DNA of 64,000 bases from an uncultured Endozoicomonas sp. (GCF_947495845.1 NZ_CANMAO010000010.1:60505-124504), one strand, 5' to 3'; shown: positions 36,801 to 47,252, counted from the first letter of the stretch. Numbers and translations: made by a program. The notes: a model not told the origin generated them from the sequence alone.

Positions 36801-39800
36801 TCAAACTGAACTTCGACTACACCGCCACTGACAGCAGTGGCGACACGGCATCAGCCAAGGCCATTGTTTCTATTATTGATGGCGCGCCGGCCTCCGGTGG
36901 AGACCAGTTATACCTGACTATGGAAGAAGAGAGCATGAGTCGCTCTCCCGGATATCCAGTCTATAAATCCAGTCAACCTGTTGCCCTTAGCAGTGATGGT
37001 TCGGATGCCATAGATCCGATGACACTGACCTTCACGGCTGACCCGGACATGCTTAACGGCGTACTGACTTCTCTTGGAAACCCTGTCACTTTCACTATTA
37101 ACAAGAATCATATAGATGGTTTTATCAATGACCACAACGGCGTTAAACCTGTACTGAAATTGACACTGGAGGAAATTGGTAAAGGCGTTGATCACCAGAT
37201 TGTGCGGGTTCTCGGGGAGCTGGATCAACCATTGGATCACATACACGGCATCAGTGGTTCAAACCTGATAAACATAAGTGACCAACAAATCGTACTAAAA
37301 CTGCCTTTCACTTATCAGGATATTGACGGTACATTGGCGAAACAGGAAAGTCTGCTTACAACCACGATTATTGATGGCGCACCTCCCGCACTGATTCAAT
37401 CTTCCCGGCTTCATATGGAAGAAGACAATCTTCCAGCCACAGCCACAGGGACTATTAGCGCCATTCCCAATGCCGATCCGATAAACCCCGCCAGCTGGCA
37501 ATTCACTTCCGATCAACCGGGCCTCAATGGTTTATTTTCCAATGATTTGCCTCTGGAAATAGCCAACAATGGCCAAACGATAACACTCTACACAGCTGGA
37601 CAGCTGGATAACCCAGTACTCACCCTGACTCTGGATGACGCTCCACTTGCATCCACACCGTCAACATTGCATTACACGGCCACACTGACTCAAGGTATGA
37701 ATCAGGATAAAGGTCAGTGGCCTCTTATAATCAATGTCGCAGTATCTGATAGCGATGGAGATACCACCAAAGCGCAACTTGAGGTGGAAATTACAGACCA
37801 CAGCCAGCTAAATCTGTCTCTGGATCTCCATGATCTAGTGCTGAAAGAACCCATCTATCTCAGCGACGGAATTTCTGAGCGAGTACCTCTGCAGGTAAGC
37901 GCTGATAGCGATATCATTAACGATGTTTTCTTTTTAAAACCTGACAGTGATGTTACAGGCTTTGTTATTGACGACACTGGCAACAGGATCACATCGGATG
38001 GACTCCCCATTAAATTCTTCCCAGCAGGCTCAAACAGTCACCCCAATGAGCGCTGGGAAGCCTGGTCTATGGATGGGGAAAACAGAAGCACTCATATCCT
38101 TGATTTGTCTACCGTGCAGCCCGATGGGTCAAGCATCATTGTTCCTGCTGGAGAAACCATTAATACTTCAGTTGGGGTTACGTGGTTAAACTACATTGAT
38201 CACCTCACGCCTTCTGGAGAACACACAGCCAGCAGATCAATGCCATTAACACTTCAAGCCAGAGATGCCGATGGCTCGACAGTGAACGACACTCTTGAAC
38301 TCTGGCTTCTCGATGGCGCACTCCCGGTTACCCAAAGTATTCATCAACCGCCCAGTACCACCGACATCAATAAAGGTAACAGCACACTGGTTGAAGGCTC
38401 TTTTGAATTCCAGCCCGGTTCAGACCGCCCCGTACTCAGGTTTGATGTGCCAGCTATTAGAAAAGAATTTCTGGAGTACAGTTCTGATGGCAAATCATTA
38501 GTCGATTTCACCTCGTCAGGTAAAGACAACTCGGTCTTAACCATTAGCCGTGAAGATGATCACTTCCCTGTTTTTCGTTTTTCAGTGTCCTATCCAACCT
38601 CCACGACCGCTATCGTTCAGTTTGAACAGTTAGACAACCTGGATCACCCAATTACCTCTGGAAACCATTCCGAATCGATCACTTTTGATGTCCCGGTCAT
38701 ATTAAGCGACAGTGATAAAAGCGTTAATAGCCATCCAATGACGTTTAAATACACAGTGATGGATACTGTTCCTGAAGCACATGGTGATTTCTTTGGTCAA
38801 GATGGCAAGCCTATTACGATAGAAGGTAAAACTGTAGGATTCGCCCAGCATCGCAATTTGCTTACCAATGATGACTTACACGCCGATATTGATGGTGCAT
38901 CCGTCAGCGGTATTGTCTACAACGGCGTTATCCATACTATTGGAAAATCCGGCAAAGTCGACTTCAATACCGATGCAGGCAGGCTGACTGTGCTCAGTAA
39001 CGGTCAGTGGAGGCTGATAACCAAACCTCATATTGACCACGCTCAGGGTGAAAACTTCACCCTGAAGATGACCAGCATCATTCAGGATGGTGATGGCGAC
39101 GTCAGTACTGCGCCATTTCAAATCACTATCCGTGATCAACCCGCAAGATTTGAAAAAATCGTTAATGCCCGGGGAGAAGAAGACACGACCACCCCCATCC
39201 CCGTTCAGTTTTCCATCAACCTGGGAGATATTGACCGTCACGAAACCATCAATACACTGTCGGTTAAAGCTGTTGACCTACAGGGCGGAAAACTGTTGTG
39301 GCATGATCAGGTACTGCCTGCGACGAAAGGTACCATTTACATTCCTCTCGATGCCCTGCATCAATCCTCAGTGAATCAAAATGCAATCTTTACTGCCAGT
39401 GATCTAGGCTACCTTCCCGCAGAAAACGCCTCGGACTTTACGCTAAAAAACCACCAAATCACTCTGAGACTGCACGCCAACATTCATACAGACCCTGGCC
39501 CTGATCAAGGCATCAACAGTAAACTGGTCATTCATATTGACGGCATAGCTGATGCGCCTATTTGGCCTGATCAATTACCGGTTATCACAGGACTGGAAGA
39601 CCGCACGTTTCCTCTGCAGCCCAAAAATCCCTCTATTAAGGCAGAGCTTCAGGATACAGACACCTCTGAAAAGCTAACCTATGAAATCACACAACTCTCT
39701 CCCGATCTGAGCCTCTCACTGCCTAATGGCAACCCGGTTACTGCTGGTGAAAAATTATCCCCTGAGCAGTTTTCATCATTATCGATAACTCCCAGAGAGC

Positions 39801-42800
39801 ACTGGGCAGGCAGCACAGAAATACACGTCAATGCGACGGCAACAGAAAAAGGCAACTTCGCCACCAAAACCGCCAGCACTCCAAAAGTATTGATCGTCAA
39901 TGTTGTGCCTGTCGCTGATAAACCAATACTGACCGTTTATCCAGCGGGGCGACAATCAGATCTGGCCGTTATTAACGGGTATGAAGACCAGAAGATTGAC
40001 ATTGGTGATCACATAAAAGCATCGCTGACAGATGCAGATGACTCGGAAAGTCTCTTTTTAAGAATAACGCCCTTGATTAAAGCGGGTGAATCCATAGGTT
40101 CTCTCTGGGTAAACAACAATGGAACATGGAATGAGATTCGTCCCGGTAAAGGGTTCTTTGAAGTCTCCGGAGACGCTATTCCTCATCTATTTTATCAACC
40201 TGCAGAAGACCGAAGCTCTGCCAATTTTTCAACCCTGAAACTGCAAATCAACGCCATTAGCCGTGAGTCTAGTCAGGATGAAATAGAGCCTGCCTTCGGG
40301 GCTGGCGAGGCCATCTCAGACAATGGCTACCTTCAGATTGATATAGCCGGTGTGCCAGATCACCCTGAAATCATCTCCAATGAAATTTGGCAACTAAACG
40401 ACACCAAACAAGATTTCATTATTGGTCATGGTTTTGAGGATAGCGCCTTACCCCTGAAATTTGCTCTGATATCTGGCGATATTGATGATTCAGAAAACCT
40501 GAATTCGGTCATTTCTTTACCGAACAAGCAGTTTCGGCTGCTGGATGATCATGGAAACCCGCCCCCTATCGCACGAGTTGTGAAGGGTGAACCCATGTAT
40601 CAAATAAGCCCTGAAGACCTTAAACAAGGCATCTATTCCATCAAACCACCCCATGACTTTGCGGGGACTGTCCTGTTGCCTATGGATGTGCTTGTCACCG
40701 AATTGGATGGTGCCAGTCAGACCTTCACCTATCAACTTGAAGGTATTTTTCAGCCCGTTATTGATACACCGAATCAAATCAGCGACACCTTGAAAGGCGT
40801 TGAAGTTTCCATTAACCGTCAAGGTGGCTATCAATCCGGCGGCGCACCTTTTTCCCTGCAGGGCATTCACTTAAAAGACGACGATGGAAGTGAGTCCATC
40901 ACCGACATCAACCACATCAATCTGCCTCAGGGCTTTGGTGTCATGATTGATGGTAGGCTGAGGAGTAATTCAGAGGGTTCATTCGCGAAATTATTGGGAA
41001 GTGAACAGGCTCTGGAAAATGCATTACAACATGAGAAAATAGTGATCGTCCCCGTCAACCCCGACGGTACGATCAACCATGACTACCCAACACCGGATAA
41101 CCATACTACACACTTCAGTTATGACCTGACGATCCGCGATGCCCAGAACGGACTGGTCAGCAGTAAAGTGATTAAAGTCTCCTCCACCATCGACTGGAAA
41201 GGGGAAGTCGATGGCCAGCAACCAGAGCCTTCACCCTTTAATCCCAATGAAAACACTCAGGTGGCCATTATTGGTAATCCGCCGCCTATGACCGGCAATG
41301 ATTTCCCTTTAAACAATCTCAAGCTGATCTCAACGGACTCCGATGGCAGTGAAGCCCTGATGACCAGTAAAGTACCTCAGTATGAAATTAATGTCTTTGA
41401 CCAACACAGCGGCGATAAGGTGACCAGCGGCTGGAACCTGGCCACGTCAGGATCACAACAACTGATTTTCGATAACGAAGCCTGGCTGGTACAAAGCGGC
41501 GGGTTGAAAGGTGTGTCCGTCCATTTTACTGAACTCGGTGATTACTCAATTCAAATCAAGGGGATCGTCAAAGACATCGGAGACCAGGAAGCCCGTTACG
41601 CCAGATGGGCCGTGACGGTAGATCATATAAACAGCCACGCTTCGGAAGAACCGACTCCTCCTGACAATATCGTACATTGCAGCGAGCCCACTGAGGGACA
41701 GGAAGACCATTGGTTAACGATTCCTGAAGCCTGCATTGATCTGAGTCTGGCTCATACGACAGAGGATGAACAGACGACGTTCCAGATACATGTTAATGAT
41801 CTGAATAACTGGACACTGGCAGGCAGCACCTCAAACTACTGGGGAGATAATGGTCAGATAATCTCCTATCTGATAAACCCTGAGGATTTCAGTAGCCTGA
41901 AATTTCGACCACCCGACGATTTTTCCGGGCTCTCAACCATTCAGTATCAGACGTTGAAGCAACATAAGCTTTCCGACAAAGTCAGCTCCACCACCTTTGA
42001 CCTTGATTTTGATATTGCACCCATTGCGGATCCACCCTCCGTATCAACCACACCCGATGCCATTGCACCCGAGTGGAGTAGTAACAGCCAGCCTTCTCCT
42101 TTGAACCTGCGTATTCAACCAAGTGACAAAGACCGTTCTGAAACGTTAGAAAGTGTCGTTTTTACACCACCAGAACAAATTCATATCAACGGCTCGGGCT
42201 TAACAAATAACACCGCAGTACGGCAAGCCGGGGAAAGTGAGGCTGCTTTTGAGCAACGTATTAGCAGCTTTACCTTTACACCAGAAAGCGGAGCCACGCC
42301 GGGTGTCTATACATTGCCGTTTACTGTAGAAGTACTGGATACTGCACCGGGTACAGGAAAAACGGACAGGCAATCCTTCCCCGAGAAGATTAACCTGACG
42401 GTGACTCCCATCAATCACTGCACCAATATCGCCACGATGAATCAGGCTGGCCAGGAAGACAACACGGTAACCATCTCCGGTCTTTCAGCACGCCTAAACG
42501 ATGCGGATGGTAGCGAAACTTTATCCGTGACCCTATCGGGCGTACCTGCCGGTGCTGTATTGAGTGAACAATCAGGGAAACTATTGCCCTTTAATGGCCG
42601 TGGAGAATGGCAAGTTCCGTCAGAACTCATTTCGGCCAACGGTGTAATCGAGCCCCTGAGTTTACAACCACCAAAAGATTTCAGCGGAATCATTAATCTG
42701 ACCCTGAATGCTTACAGCCATGAAAAATCCATAACTACCATTTGCATGGATCAAGCAACGTTCAGCGTTAATATCCAGCCAGTAGCCGACCACATAACCG

Positions 42801-44575
42801 CAAACTCTCTCGAAAAAGAATACACCGGGCAGGAAAACACGCCATTGTCGTTCGATCTTAATGCCCGGACAACAGACACCAGCTCCGACAGCAAAGATCT
42901 CGCCGAAGGGCTGAAGATGACCTTTACCATCTCCGGCGACTCAAACACCCTTTTCCCTAAAGAGAGTGCTGCGATACAACCCACCCTGCAAATACCCGGT
43001 AGCCCTGTGATGTCATTTGTCGCGACGGATTCAGGCTATTTCGCGTCAATGGAAACCAGCAGCGCGGTCATAAACCAGGTAAATTTTAACGCCGGTGATG
43101 GTTATGGCACAGCCAACATTTCCATTACTCTCCAGTCCGTTGATAAAACGACTGGTATGACCACCAGCTATGGTCCAGAAGTCATCAGAGAAAGTACTAT
43201 TCATATTCTACCCAAAAGCGACCTTCCCACTCTGGACGTCACTGGTAACCATATTTTTGCAACACCCAACACCGCTATCCCTCTGGATATAAATGCGTCT
43301 GTTATCAACCCCGCCATGGCTGTGAGTACACCAGTAGGTACCGAGCTTTATGTTGAAATCAGTGGCATGCCAGAACATGCCAGCCTAGTGGACAGCCAGT
43401 TAAAACCGGTTGGGCTGGTTCTGAGCACAGGTTCAGTGGCGCTAACCAGCACTGAGTTAAATGACCTCTATCTGATAGACAGCCAGGTATCCAGCTATAA
43501 CCTGAGCGTTCAGGCAGTCTCCGATGTCGGCGACGGTGACGGTCAGACCAGTAGCGCAATACCCGTCAATGTTACGATATCTGCCGACCATCAGAACCTG
43601 ACGGGCGTCTCTGGCGATAACATCCTCATTGCCAATGGCAGTGTTCCAGTGATTACTGGCGGAAGTGGTAACGATGTAATTGCTGCAGGTGCCGGTAAAA
43701 CCATCATCTACCCCGGCTCTGGCAATAATCAGATATGGGCCGGCAGCTATGGCTCCACAGAACATAATCATCAGGATACTTTTGCGTTTCAGACAGGCAA
43801 CTCTGGCCGTACAAACATCCACAATTACGATCCGGGTGTCGATCATATTGACCTGAGTAAATTGTTGAAACTAACCGGCATTTGGGACAGCACCACGCTT
43901 GCAGAACAGGTCGTTATATCCGATGTGGCGGACAGCACCCAGATTACCGTTGAATCAGAAAATATATTACTGGATGCTGTACCCATGGATGTTCTGCTAC
44001 CCAACAGTTCGGGCATGACATCGGCACAGTATCTAAACACCCTCGTCAGCAGTGGTAATCTGGTGGTCTCTAACCAGTACGGTCATGACGGAACTGATAT
44101 CCTGCACGTACCCCCAGCATCAGAGCTAATCGGTGACGGTGTCGTGTATGGTGGTGCCGGTAACGATACGATCTATGCCAACAGTGAAGGCAGCAAAATT
44201 CAGGCGGGGCCCGGAAATAACCAGCTCATACTTGATGGCGAAGCTCATGCAAAAGATACGCTGTTTTGGGTCAACAGTGATGCAGGCACAGCAGAATCGC
44301 CTTATCAAAATAAAGTCATCGGCTTTCAGCCCAATGAAGATGTTATCGATATTGCCAGCTACCTGTCAAAAGATGCTGTGGCAGACCCTTATCACTACAT
44401 GAACCTGACTTATGAGAACAACAATACCTACCTTAACATCGCTAATTCTGAACCTGACCAATGGACCGACACCATTGAACTCACTGGCGTCGACTGGCGA
44501 CAGGGAGGAACTTCAGAGGACGCTTTAAGACAGCAAATAGAACAGAACGCTCTCGTTACCGGCATCCACTTGTAG
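33866..44575 (+). CDS. giant RTX adhesin with retention module and type I secretion C-terminus
   Basis: 3,569 residues from the ATG at 33866; an in-frame start at 33815 overlaps the lipoprotein gene and adds 17 implausible residues. Residues 1-60 resemble the LapA-type retention module (GIVTLVSGVVWQVTADNVRE, YEGELLESGTLLELNDDSRI). Then come Ig-like domains (~145-360) and a long series of T1SS-143/VCBS/cadherin-like units marked by DxDGDT, IIDGAPP and EED motifs. RTX-type GGSGNDVIAAGAG (~3260) and GGAGNDTIYANSEG (~3428) each precede a type I secretion target module (DTFAFQTGNSG; DTLFWVNSDAG ... VIGFQPNEDVIDIASYL). It is secreted through the adjacent system and probably held at the surface by the N-terminus. 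No di-alanine LapG-type site is visible in the first ~150 residues. Confidence 0.9.
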   Translation: MNKVILVSSPGIVTLVSGVVWQVTADNVRERVYEGELLESGTLLELNDDSRIEINSINLIKGEQPDSTPLHESITDSSGQTSADQHPISQTQHASNVSGITSPEIIPLAILAVSPTSGFHTSWQSQQGSGYEDFNKLSFSGGDIILPAIFIHTPITADNIVNRQESTSLTVSGTVINVEPMTPIILTLTDHNGHQLKQETRVDDDGIHWKAILSLSDRPKELDDGSIKITAQISDGSKQDVSDTTTFLLDTITPVTLALAHESDSCYGHPGYYFGNPTSDNRPLIVGTAEPGATLSLLIDDHIEVSGLKINNTGQWSVQLTEPLKDGIYQLKAESKDIAGNTSTAEFPLTIDTKAEVWINDIDSYQTDFLYSAITGETTGINNNRVVQLNFYTKSDQPTPLASYDALVTEASWETSSLYVPFNNTSDYFEAYAEDRACTVVRDQMVPLGNPGAISFHEASLQENKGSALTKIINPIANHSTQLSFSAADLRDLPAELKVIDDNNTFPLTWQTQEQANSQILKAIYQNKNETQTAFSITLPARGDQDAIATLHKPLDYSIMGDGEAIILNIPYLKSLYSAKYNRTHHSKAGFSISIFDDSPAVIDHPPVSVIEGEVKYCGDNACQIPPNDSCKLFTPNQLGADGGELTAINDIPVNAITPATADPFTGLYPFTGQYGTLYASIDGCWNYQAKPAQIHLPDKPLTDTFNITVTDQDGDSDTAPITFYVLDGPAPVFAPASVKSMIIDQECEQPAPSPDYGSLEVIKGSDPLLPAKLQFNLNATTAALQQSLGDDFPNSGGAALDLTNLHPGPNNQSLTLSTVYGDPVLDISLQNIHADALGNLQASLKILQIANLNVVSSSPAVLPMVISATDQDISSATHTIDLTMVDGTVTLYDDNIQVVEGKTVTGNLLANDQHCLDTLTVTAVEPTPQSLIENPPDNNTFSYLPNQTIKTLYGDFVVQANGDYQFTAKKSLKNRDPIKLNFDYTATDSSGDTASAKAIVSIIDGAPASGGDQLYLTMEEESMSRSPGYPVYKSSQPVALSSDGSDAIDPMTLTFTADPDMLNGVLTSLGNPVTFTINKNHIDGFINDHNGVKPVLKLTLEEIGKGVDHQIVRVLGELDQPLDHIHGISGSNLINISDQQIVLKLPFTYQDIDGTLAKQESLLTTTIIDGAPPALIQSSRLHMEEDNLPATATGTISAIPNADPINPASWQFTSDQPGLNGLFSNDLPLEIANNGQTITLYTAGQLDNPVLTLTLDDAPLASTPSTLHYTATLTQGMNQDKGQWPLIINVAVSDSDGDTTKAQLEVEITDHSQLNLSLDLHDLVLKEPIYLSDGISERVPLQVSADSDIINDVFFLKPDSDVTGFVIDDTGNRITSDGLPIKFFPAGSNSHPNERWEAWSMDGENRSTHILDLSTVQPDGSSIIVPAGETINTSVGVTWLNYIDHLTPSGEHTASRSMPLTLQARDADGSTVNDTLELWLLDGALPVTQSIHQPPSTTDINKGNSTLVEGSFEFQPGSDRPVLRFDVPAIRKEFLEYSSDGKSLVDFTSSGKDNSVLTISREDDHFPVFRFSVSYPTSTTAIVQFEQLDNLDHPITSGNHSESITFDVPVILSDSDKSVNSHPMTFKYTVMDTVPEAHGDFFGQDGKPITIEGKTVGFAQHRNLLTNDDLHADIDGASVSGIVYNGVIHTIGKSGKVDFNTDAGRLTVLSNGQWRLITKPHIDHAQGENFTLKMTSIIQDGDGDVSTAPFQITIRDQPARFEKIVNARGEEDTTTPIPVQFSINLGDIDRHETINTLSVKAVDLQGGKLLWHDQVLPATKGTIYIPLDALHQSSVNQNAIFTASDLGYLPAENASDFTLKNHQITLRLHANIHTDPGPDQGINSKLVIHIDGIADAPIWPDQLPVITGLEDRTFPLQPKNPSIKAELQDTDTSEKLTYEITQLSPDLSLSLPNGNPVTAGEKLSPEQFSSLSITPREHWAGSTEIHVNATATEKGNFATKTASTPKVLIVNVVPVADKPILTVYPAGRQSDLAVINGYEDQKIDIGDHIKASLTDADDSESLFLRITPLIKAGESIGSLWVNNNGTWNEIRPGKGFFEVSGDAIPHLFYQPAEDRSSANFSTLKLQINAISRESSQDEIEPAFGAGEAISDNGYLQIDIAGVPDHPEIISNEIWQLNDTKQDFIIGHGFEDSALPLKFALISGDIDDSENLNSVISLPNKQFRLLDDHGNPPPIARVVKGEPMYQISPEDLKQGIYSIKPPHDFAGTVLLPMDVLVTELDGASQTFTYQLEGIFQPVIDTPNQISDTLKGVEVSINRQGGYQSGGAPFSLQGIHLKDDDGSESITDINHINLPQGFGVMIDGRLRSNSEGSFAKLLGSEQALENALQHEKIVIVPVNPDGTINHDYPTPDNHTTHFSYDLTIRDAQNGLVSSKVIKVSSTIDWKGEVDGQQPEPSPFNPNENTQVAIIGNPPPMTGNDFPLNNLKLISTDSDGSEALMTSKVPQYEINVFDQHSGDKVTSGWNLATSGSQQLIFDNEAWLVQSGGLKGVSVHFTELGDYSIQIKGIVKDIGDQEARYARWAVTVDHINSHASEEPTPPDNIVHCSEPTEGQEDHWLTIPEACIDLSLAHTTEDEQTTFQIHVNDLNNWTLAGSTSNYWGDNGQIISYLINPEDFSSLKFRPPDDFSGLSTIQYQTLKQHKLSDKVSSTTFDLDFDIAPIADPPSVSTTPDAIAPEWSSNSQPSPLNLRIQPSDKDRSETLESVVFTPPEQIHINGSGLTNNTAVRQAGESEAAFEQRISSFTFTPESGATPGVYTLPFTVEVLDTAPGTGKTDRQSFPEKINLTVTPINHCTNIATMNQAGQEDNTVTISGLSARLNDADGSETLSVTLSGVPAGAVLSEQSGKLLPFNGRGEWQVPSELISANGVIEPLSLQPPKDFSGIINLTLNAYSHEKSITTICMDQATFSVNIQPVADHITANSLEKEYTGQENTPLSFDLNARTTDTSSDSKDLAEGLKMTFTISGDSNTLFPKESAAIQPTLQIPGSPVMSFVATDSGYFASMETSSAVINQVNFNAGDGYGTANISITLQSVDKTTGMTTSYGPEVIRESTIHILPKSDLPTLDVTGNHIFATPNTAIPLDINASVINPAMAVSTPVGTELYVEISGMPEHASLVDSQLKPVGLVLSTGSVALTSTELNDLYLIDSQVSSYNLSVQAVSDVGDGDGQTSSAIPVNVTISADHQNLTGVSGDNILIANGSVPVITGGSGNDVIAAGAGKTIIYPGSGNNQIWAGSYGSTEHNHQDTFAFQTGNSGRTNIHNYDPGVDHIDLSKLLKLTGIWDSTTLAEQVVISDVADSTQITVESENILLDAVPMDVLLPNSSGMTSAQYLNTLVSSGNLVVSNQYGHDGTDILHVPPASELIGDGVVYGGAGNDTIYANSEGSKIQAGPGNNQLILDGEAHAKDTLFWVNSDAGTAESPYQNKVIGFQPNEDVIDIASYLSKDAVADPYHYMNLTYENNNTYLNIANSEPDQWTDTIELTGVDWRQGGTSEDALRQQIEQNALVTGIHL

Positions 44576-44669
44576 AAATTCAACGCTTGCGTTTGCAATT
44601 TAACGTCAAAGTACACATATTGTGGTTCAAAGAAGATGACATAAAAACAACAATAAGTAAGGTTTCATC

Positions 44670-45536
44670 ATGGAAGTACTGCAACACTGGCAGGGGTTTT
44701 ATGCAGACCTCTGGTTCTGGCAATATCCAATGGCAACACTGGCCATCAGCATGGCTTCTTTCTTACTGGTTGCCATACCCTGGACTATTGTCGCCTGGTT
44801 AGACCCTGAGCCACTACGAAAATACAAAATCCAGCAGAAGCCTTTCGAATTTGACAAATATTTATGGCCGTCCATTGTTCGAATTATTATCAACAACAGC
44901 ATTCTTGCGGCGCTTCTCGTAGCCGTCTGGCCATTAATGAAACTGACTGCCGTTCATAATGGCGCACTCCCCGCCTGGTACGTCATCATTGCTCAGCTTA
45001 TGTTTTTCCTATTACTGGATGACTTCCTTTATTACTGGATGCACCGCTATATGCACGAAAACAAGTGGCTGATGAAACATGTGCATAGTGTGCACCATCG
45101 CATACACAACACTTGTGGTATTAACGGAAATTACATGAACTGGTTGGAGTATACTCTTACTGCCGGCCTGACACTCGTCGGCCCAATGCTGGTAGGCGCT
45201 CACATTTATGTCGTTTGGTTATGGGTCGCTATACGCCAGGTTGAAGGTGCAGATGGGCATATTGGATATGATGTCCCCTGGAATCCGGCACACCTTTTCC
45301 CGGTTTATAAAGGGCCTGTGTATCACGATTTTCATCATGCCAAGTTCAAGGGAAACTATGCGGGCTTTCTGCCCTATCTTGATGAATACCTTGGCAAAAC
45401 CCACATTCCAGCCTATCTACGCTACCTGAAAGGACGAAGAGCAGGCCTAACACCCCAGCAGATCCATCAGCAGGAAAAAGAACTCAGGCTGTCTCGTCGT
45501 CAGACAATGAGAAAGCCTGAGGCTGCTGAAGTGTGA
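44670..45536 (+). CDS. sterol desaturase / fatty acid hydroxylase family di-iron membrane enzyme
   Basis: 288 residues, 4-5 TM helices (MATLAISMASFLLVAIPWTI; IVRIIINNSILAALLVAVWP). All histidine boxes are present: HRYMH, HSVHH and, near the end, HDFHH, with a further HIGYD. These bind the di-iron centre that uses O2 to hydroxylate or oxidise a lipid (sterol C-4 methyl, fatty acyl or carotenoid-like). Good Shine-Dalgarno (TAAGG, 8 nt). Substrate undetermined. It follows the adhesin gene by 94 nt but probably has its own function; its 3' end nearly touches the convergent membrane-protein gene. Confidence 0.87.
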   Translation: MEVLQHWQGFYADLWFWQYPMATLAISMASFLLVAIPWTIVAWLDPEPLRKYKIQQKPFEFDKYLWPSIVRIIINNSILAALLVAVWPLMKLTAVHNGALPAWYVIIAQLMFFLLLDDFLYYWMHRYMHENKWLMKHVHSVHHRIHNTCGINGNYMNWLEYTLTAGLTLVGPMLVGAHIYVVWLWVAIRQVEGADGHIGYDVPWNPAHLFPVYKGPVYHDFHHAKFKGNYAGFLPYLDEYLGKTHIPAYLRYLKGRRAGLTPQQIHQQEKELRLSRRQTMRKPEAAEV

Positions 45537-45544
45537 GTTGTTTT

Positions 45545-46453
45545 TTACGCAGCCTGAATTTCAACGGAGGCTGCTTCCTTCACCCGAGCAGGAAGCAGTC
45601 TTGGACCATTCATCAACAGCAACACAATCCATGCACAAATACTGAAGTAGCCTGTATGCCAGATCACAAAACCAACGCCACCCCACTGGCTCAAATCTCG
45701 TGTCTCATTCACCACCAACAGTGCATTTTTAACGGCTTGAATCCCGGTCAATATCTGATAGTTACCCTGCTTCAGGTTTTCAAGCACATGGGGCCAGTAC
45801 TCAATAGGCAAGTGATAGAAGACAGAGTAACTGCAATAACCCACCAGCCAGGTAATGTTGATCCAAACGAAAGGCTTTATCAGCCTTAGCTCGGAGGACG
45901 AGTGATTACTCACCGATACTGCCCGCAGTTGTTTAATCGCCAAAGGAACAACTGAAATAAACGCCATTCCCCACAGGGTCTCTTCAATTGCAAAAAGCAG
46001 TTCAAACTTAGTAATCAGTGCTGTCGTCGCAAAGAATTGAGCGATAAATATACAAAGGAAAAGAAACTTGGGTGACTGACTCACCAGTGTATCAACAAAG
46101 GACTTTTCAGTAGAACGATACAACCTCAAATCATCATTCAGCTTAAGCATAGCCCCCATAAACAGTCCCGCAAAAGACAACTCTGCAAACAACGCCATAC
46201 TGCGAATGAGTACAGAACTGTTTGCCAATGTATCGAACCATGCCAGTTGTTCTAAATAGCTGGAAACAAAGATGGAGCGGTACAAAGCCACCGCTATAAA
46301 GATAACGCCCATCAGCTTCATCCGTTTCAGATAAGAATTGCTTTCAGGATCGTTCTTGTTTCGACGGAAGAATACCAAAGCAATGGCAAGGTTAATGATA
46401 TTAATGAGAACCAGAGAACTCCACCAGGCCCAGGCCCACTGAGTGTTTTCCAT
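45545..46453 (-). CDS. multi-pass membrane protein of unknown function
   Basis: 302 residues with about 7 predicted TM helices (SLVLINIINLAIALVFF; LMGVIFIAVALYRSIFVSSY; ALFAELSFAGLFMGAMLKL; FLFLCIFIAQFFATTALITK; WINITWLVGYCSYSVFYHL; WHTGYFSICAWIVLLLMNG). I do not recognise the family. The Glu/Trp/His-containing central helices could bind a lipid or cofactor. It ends 9 nt from the convergent sterol-desaturase-family gene and lies 88 nt downstream of the acyltransferase-like gene on the same strand. Confidence 0.75.
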   Translation of the reverse strand: MENTQWAWAWWSSLVLINIINLAIALVFFRRNKNDPESNSYLKRMKLMGVIFIAVALYRSIFVSSYLEQLAWFDTLANSSVLIRSMALFAELSFAGLFMGAMLKLNDDLRLYRSTEKSFVDTLVSQSPKFLFLCIFIAQFFATTALITKFELLFAIEETLWGMAFISVVPLAIKQLRAVSVSNHSSSELRLIKPFVWINITWLVGYCSYSVFYHLPIEYWPHVLENLKQGNYQILTGIQAVKNALLVVNETRDLSQWGGVGFVIWHTGYFSICAWIVLLLMNGPRLLPARVKEAASVEIQAA

Positions 46454-46541
46454 TTTGAGACTCCATTATTAGCGCCTTATGAAAAAAACGACAATCGACG
46501 CTTTATTATTAGTATTCGAGCACAATAGGAGAATTACCCGG

Positions 46542-47252
46542 CTATTGCAATAGAGAAAAAACCCAGTTGGCATATGCCATCACCAGTGGATATAGAATGA
46601 CCTGATGTCCAAGATATATCTTCAATGAATGCCGTCCTAGAAAAGGAATTAGATTACTACCAGACTTTATGGGCAAAGAAAGCCGATGAAACCCAATAGA
46701 AGCCGCAAAAACCCCCAAAAACAAAGCTGCTCCAAACGGATACAGTGGAATATGGTCCAACGAGCCTTGCTCTCCAAAGCGAGGAAACTCAATAGATGCT
46801 TCATAGGTGTATAGCAGACTGAGGTAGTTTACAGCTGCGACCATTAGCGCAAGCAATGGCTTTTTCACAAAGAGTAAGCCCAGCAGATAGCTGGCCAGAA
46901 TGCAGTGCAGTGTCCCGAAGTAGATCCAGCTATTGGGAAAAAGATACCAGGTGATCACACTGATTGAGAGAGCAGCTGCCCCCAATTTCATCACCTGCCT
47001 CCTGACCACCTCCCAGCGGATTCCCTGACGATGACAAACGTAGAGCCCCAACCCTGCACAAAAGAGGAACAGGAATATAATCAGATTGTTGTACAGTCGC
47101 CACCACAGCGCTTTTGTGTCGAACGCAATCAGATCAAAAGCGCGAAGATCATACACAAAATGAAAAACCACCATCAAGATGATAGCAATACCCCGGAGCC
47201 AGTCGATAATTGGGTAACGGTTTGAATGATTCACGATGCTGGTACTGAACAT
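46542..47252 (-). CDS. DUF1624 / heparan-alpha-glucosaminide N-acetyltransferase-like membrane protein
   Basis: 236 residues, ~7 TM helices. The signature of the family is at the start: IIDWLRGIAIILMVVFHFVYD, with WIYFGTLHCILASYLLG further on and LKIYLGHQVILYPLVMA near the end. Members are acyltransferase-like membrane enzymes; bacterial substrates are not established. It lies 41 nt after soxR on the same strand, so it may be co-transcribed and redox-controlled (inference). Confidence 0.8.
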   Translation of the reverse strand: MFSTSIVNHSNRYPIIDWLRGIAIILMVVFHFVYDLRAFDLIAFDTKALWWRLYNNLIIFLFLFCAGLGLYVCHRQGIRWEVVRRQVMKLGAAALSISVITWYLFPNSWIYFGTLHCILASYLLGLLFVKKPLLALMVAAVNYLSLLYTYEASIEFPRFGEQGSLDHIPLYPFGAALFLGVFAASIGFHRLSLPIKSGSNLIPFLGRHSLKIYLGHQVILYPLVMAYANWVFSLLQ

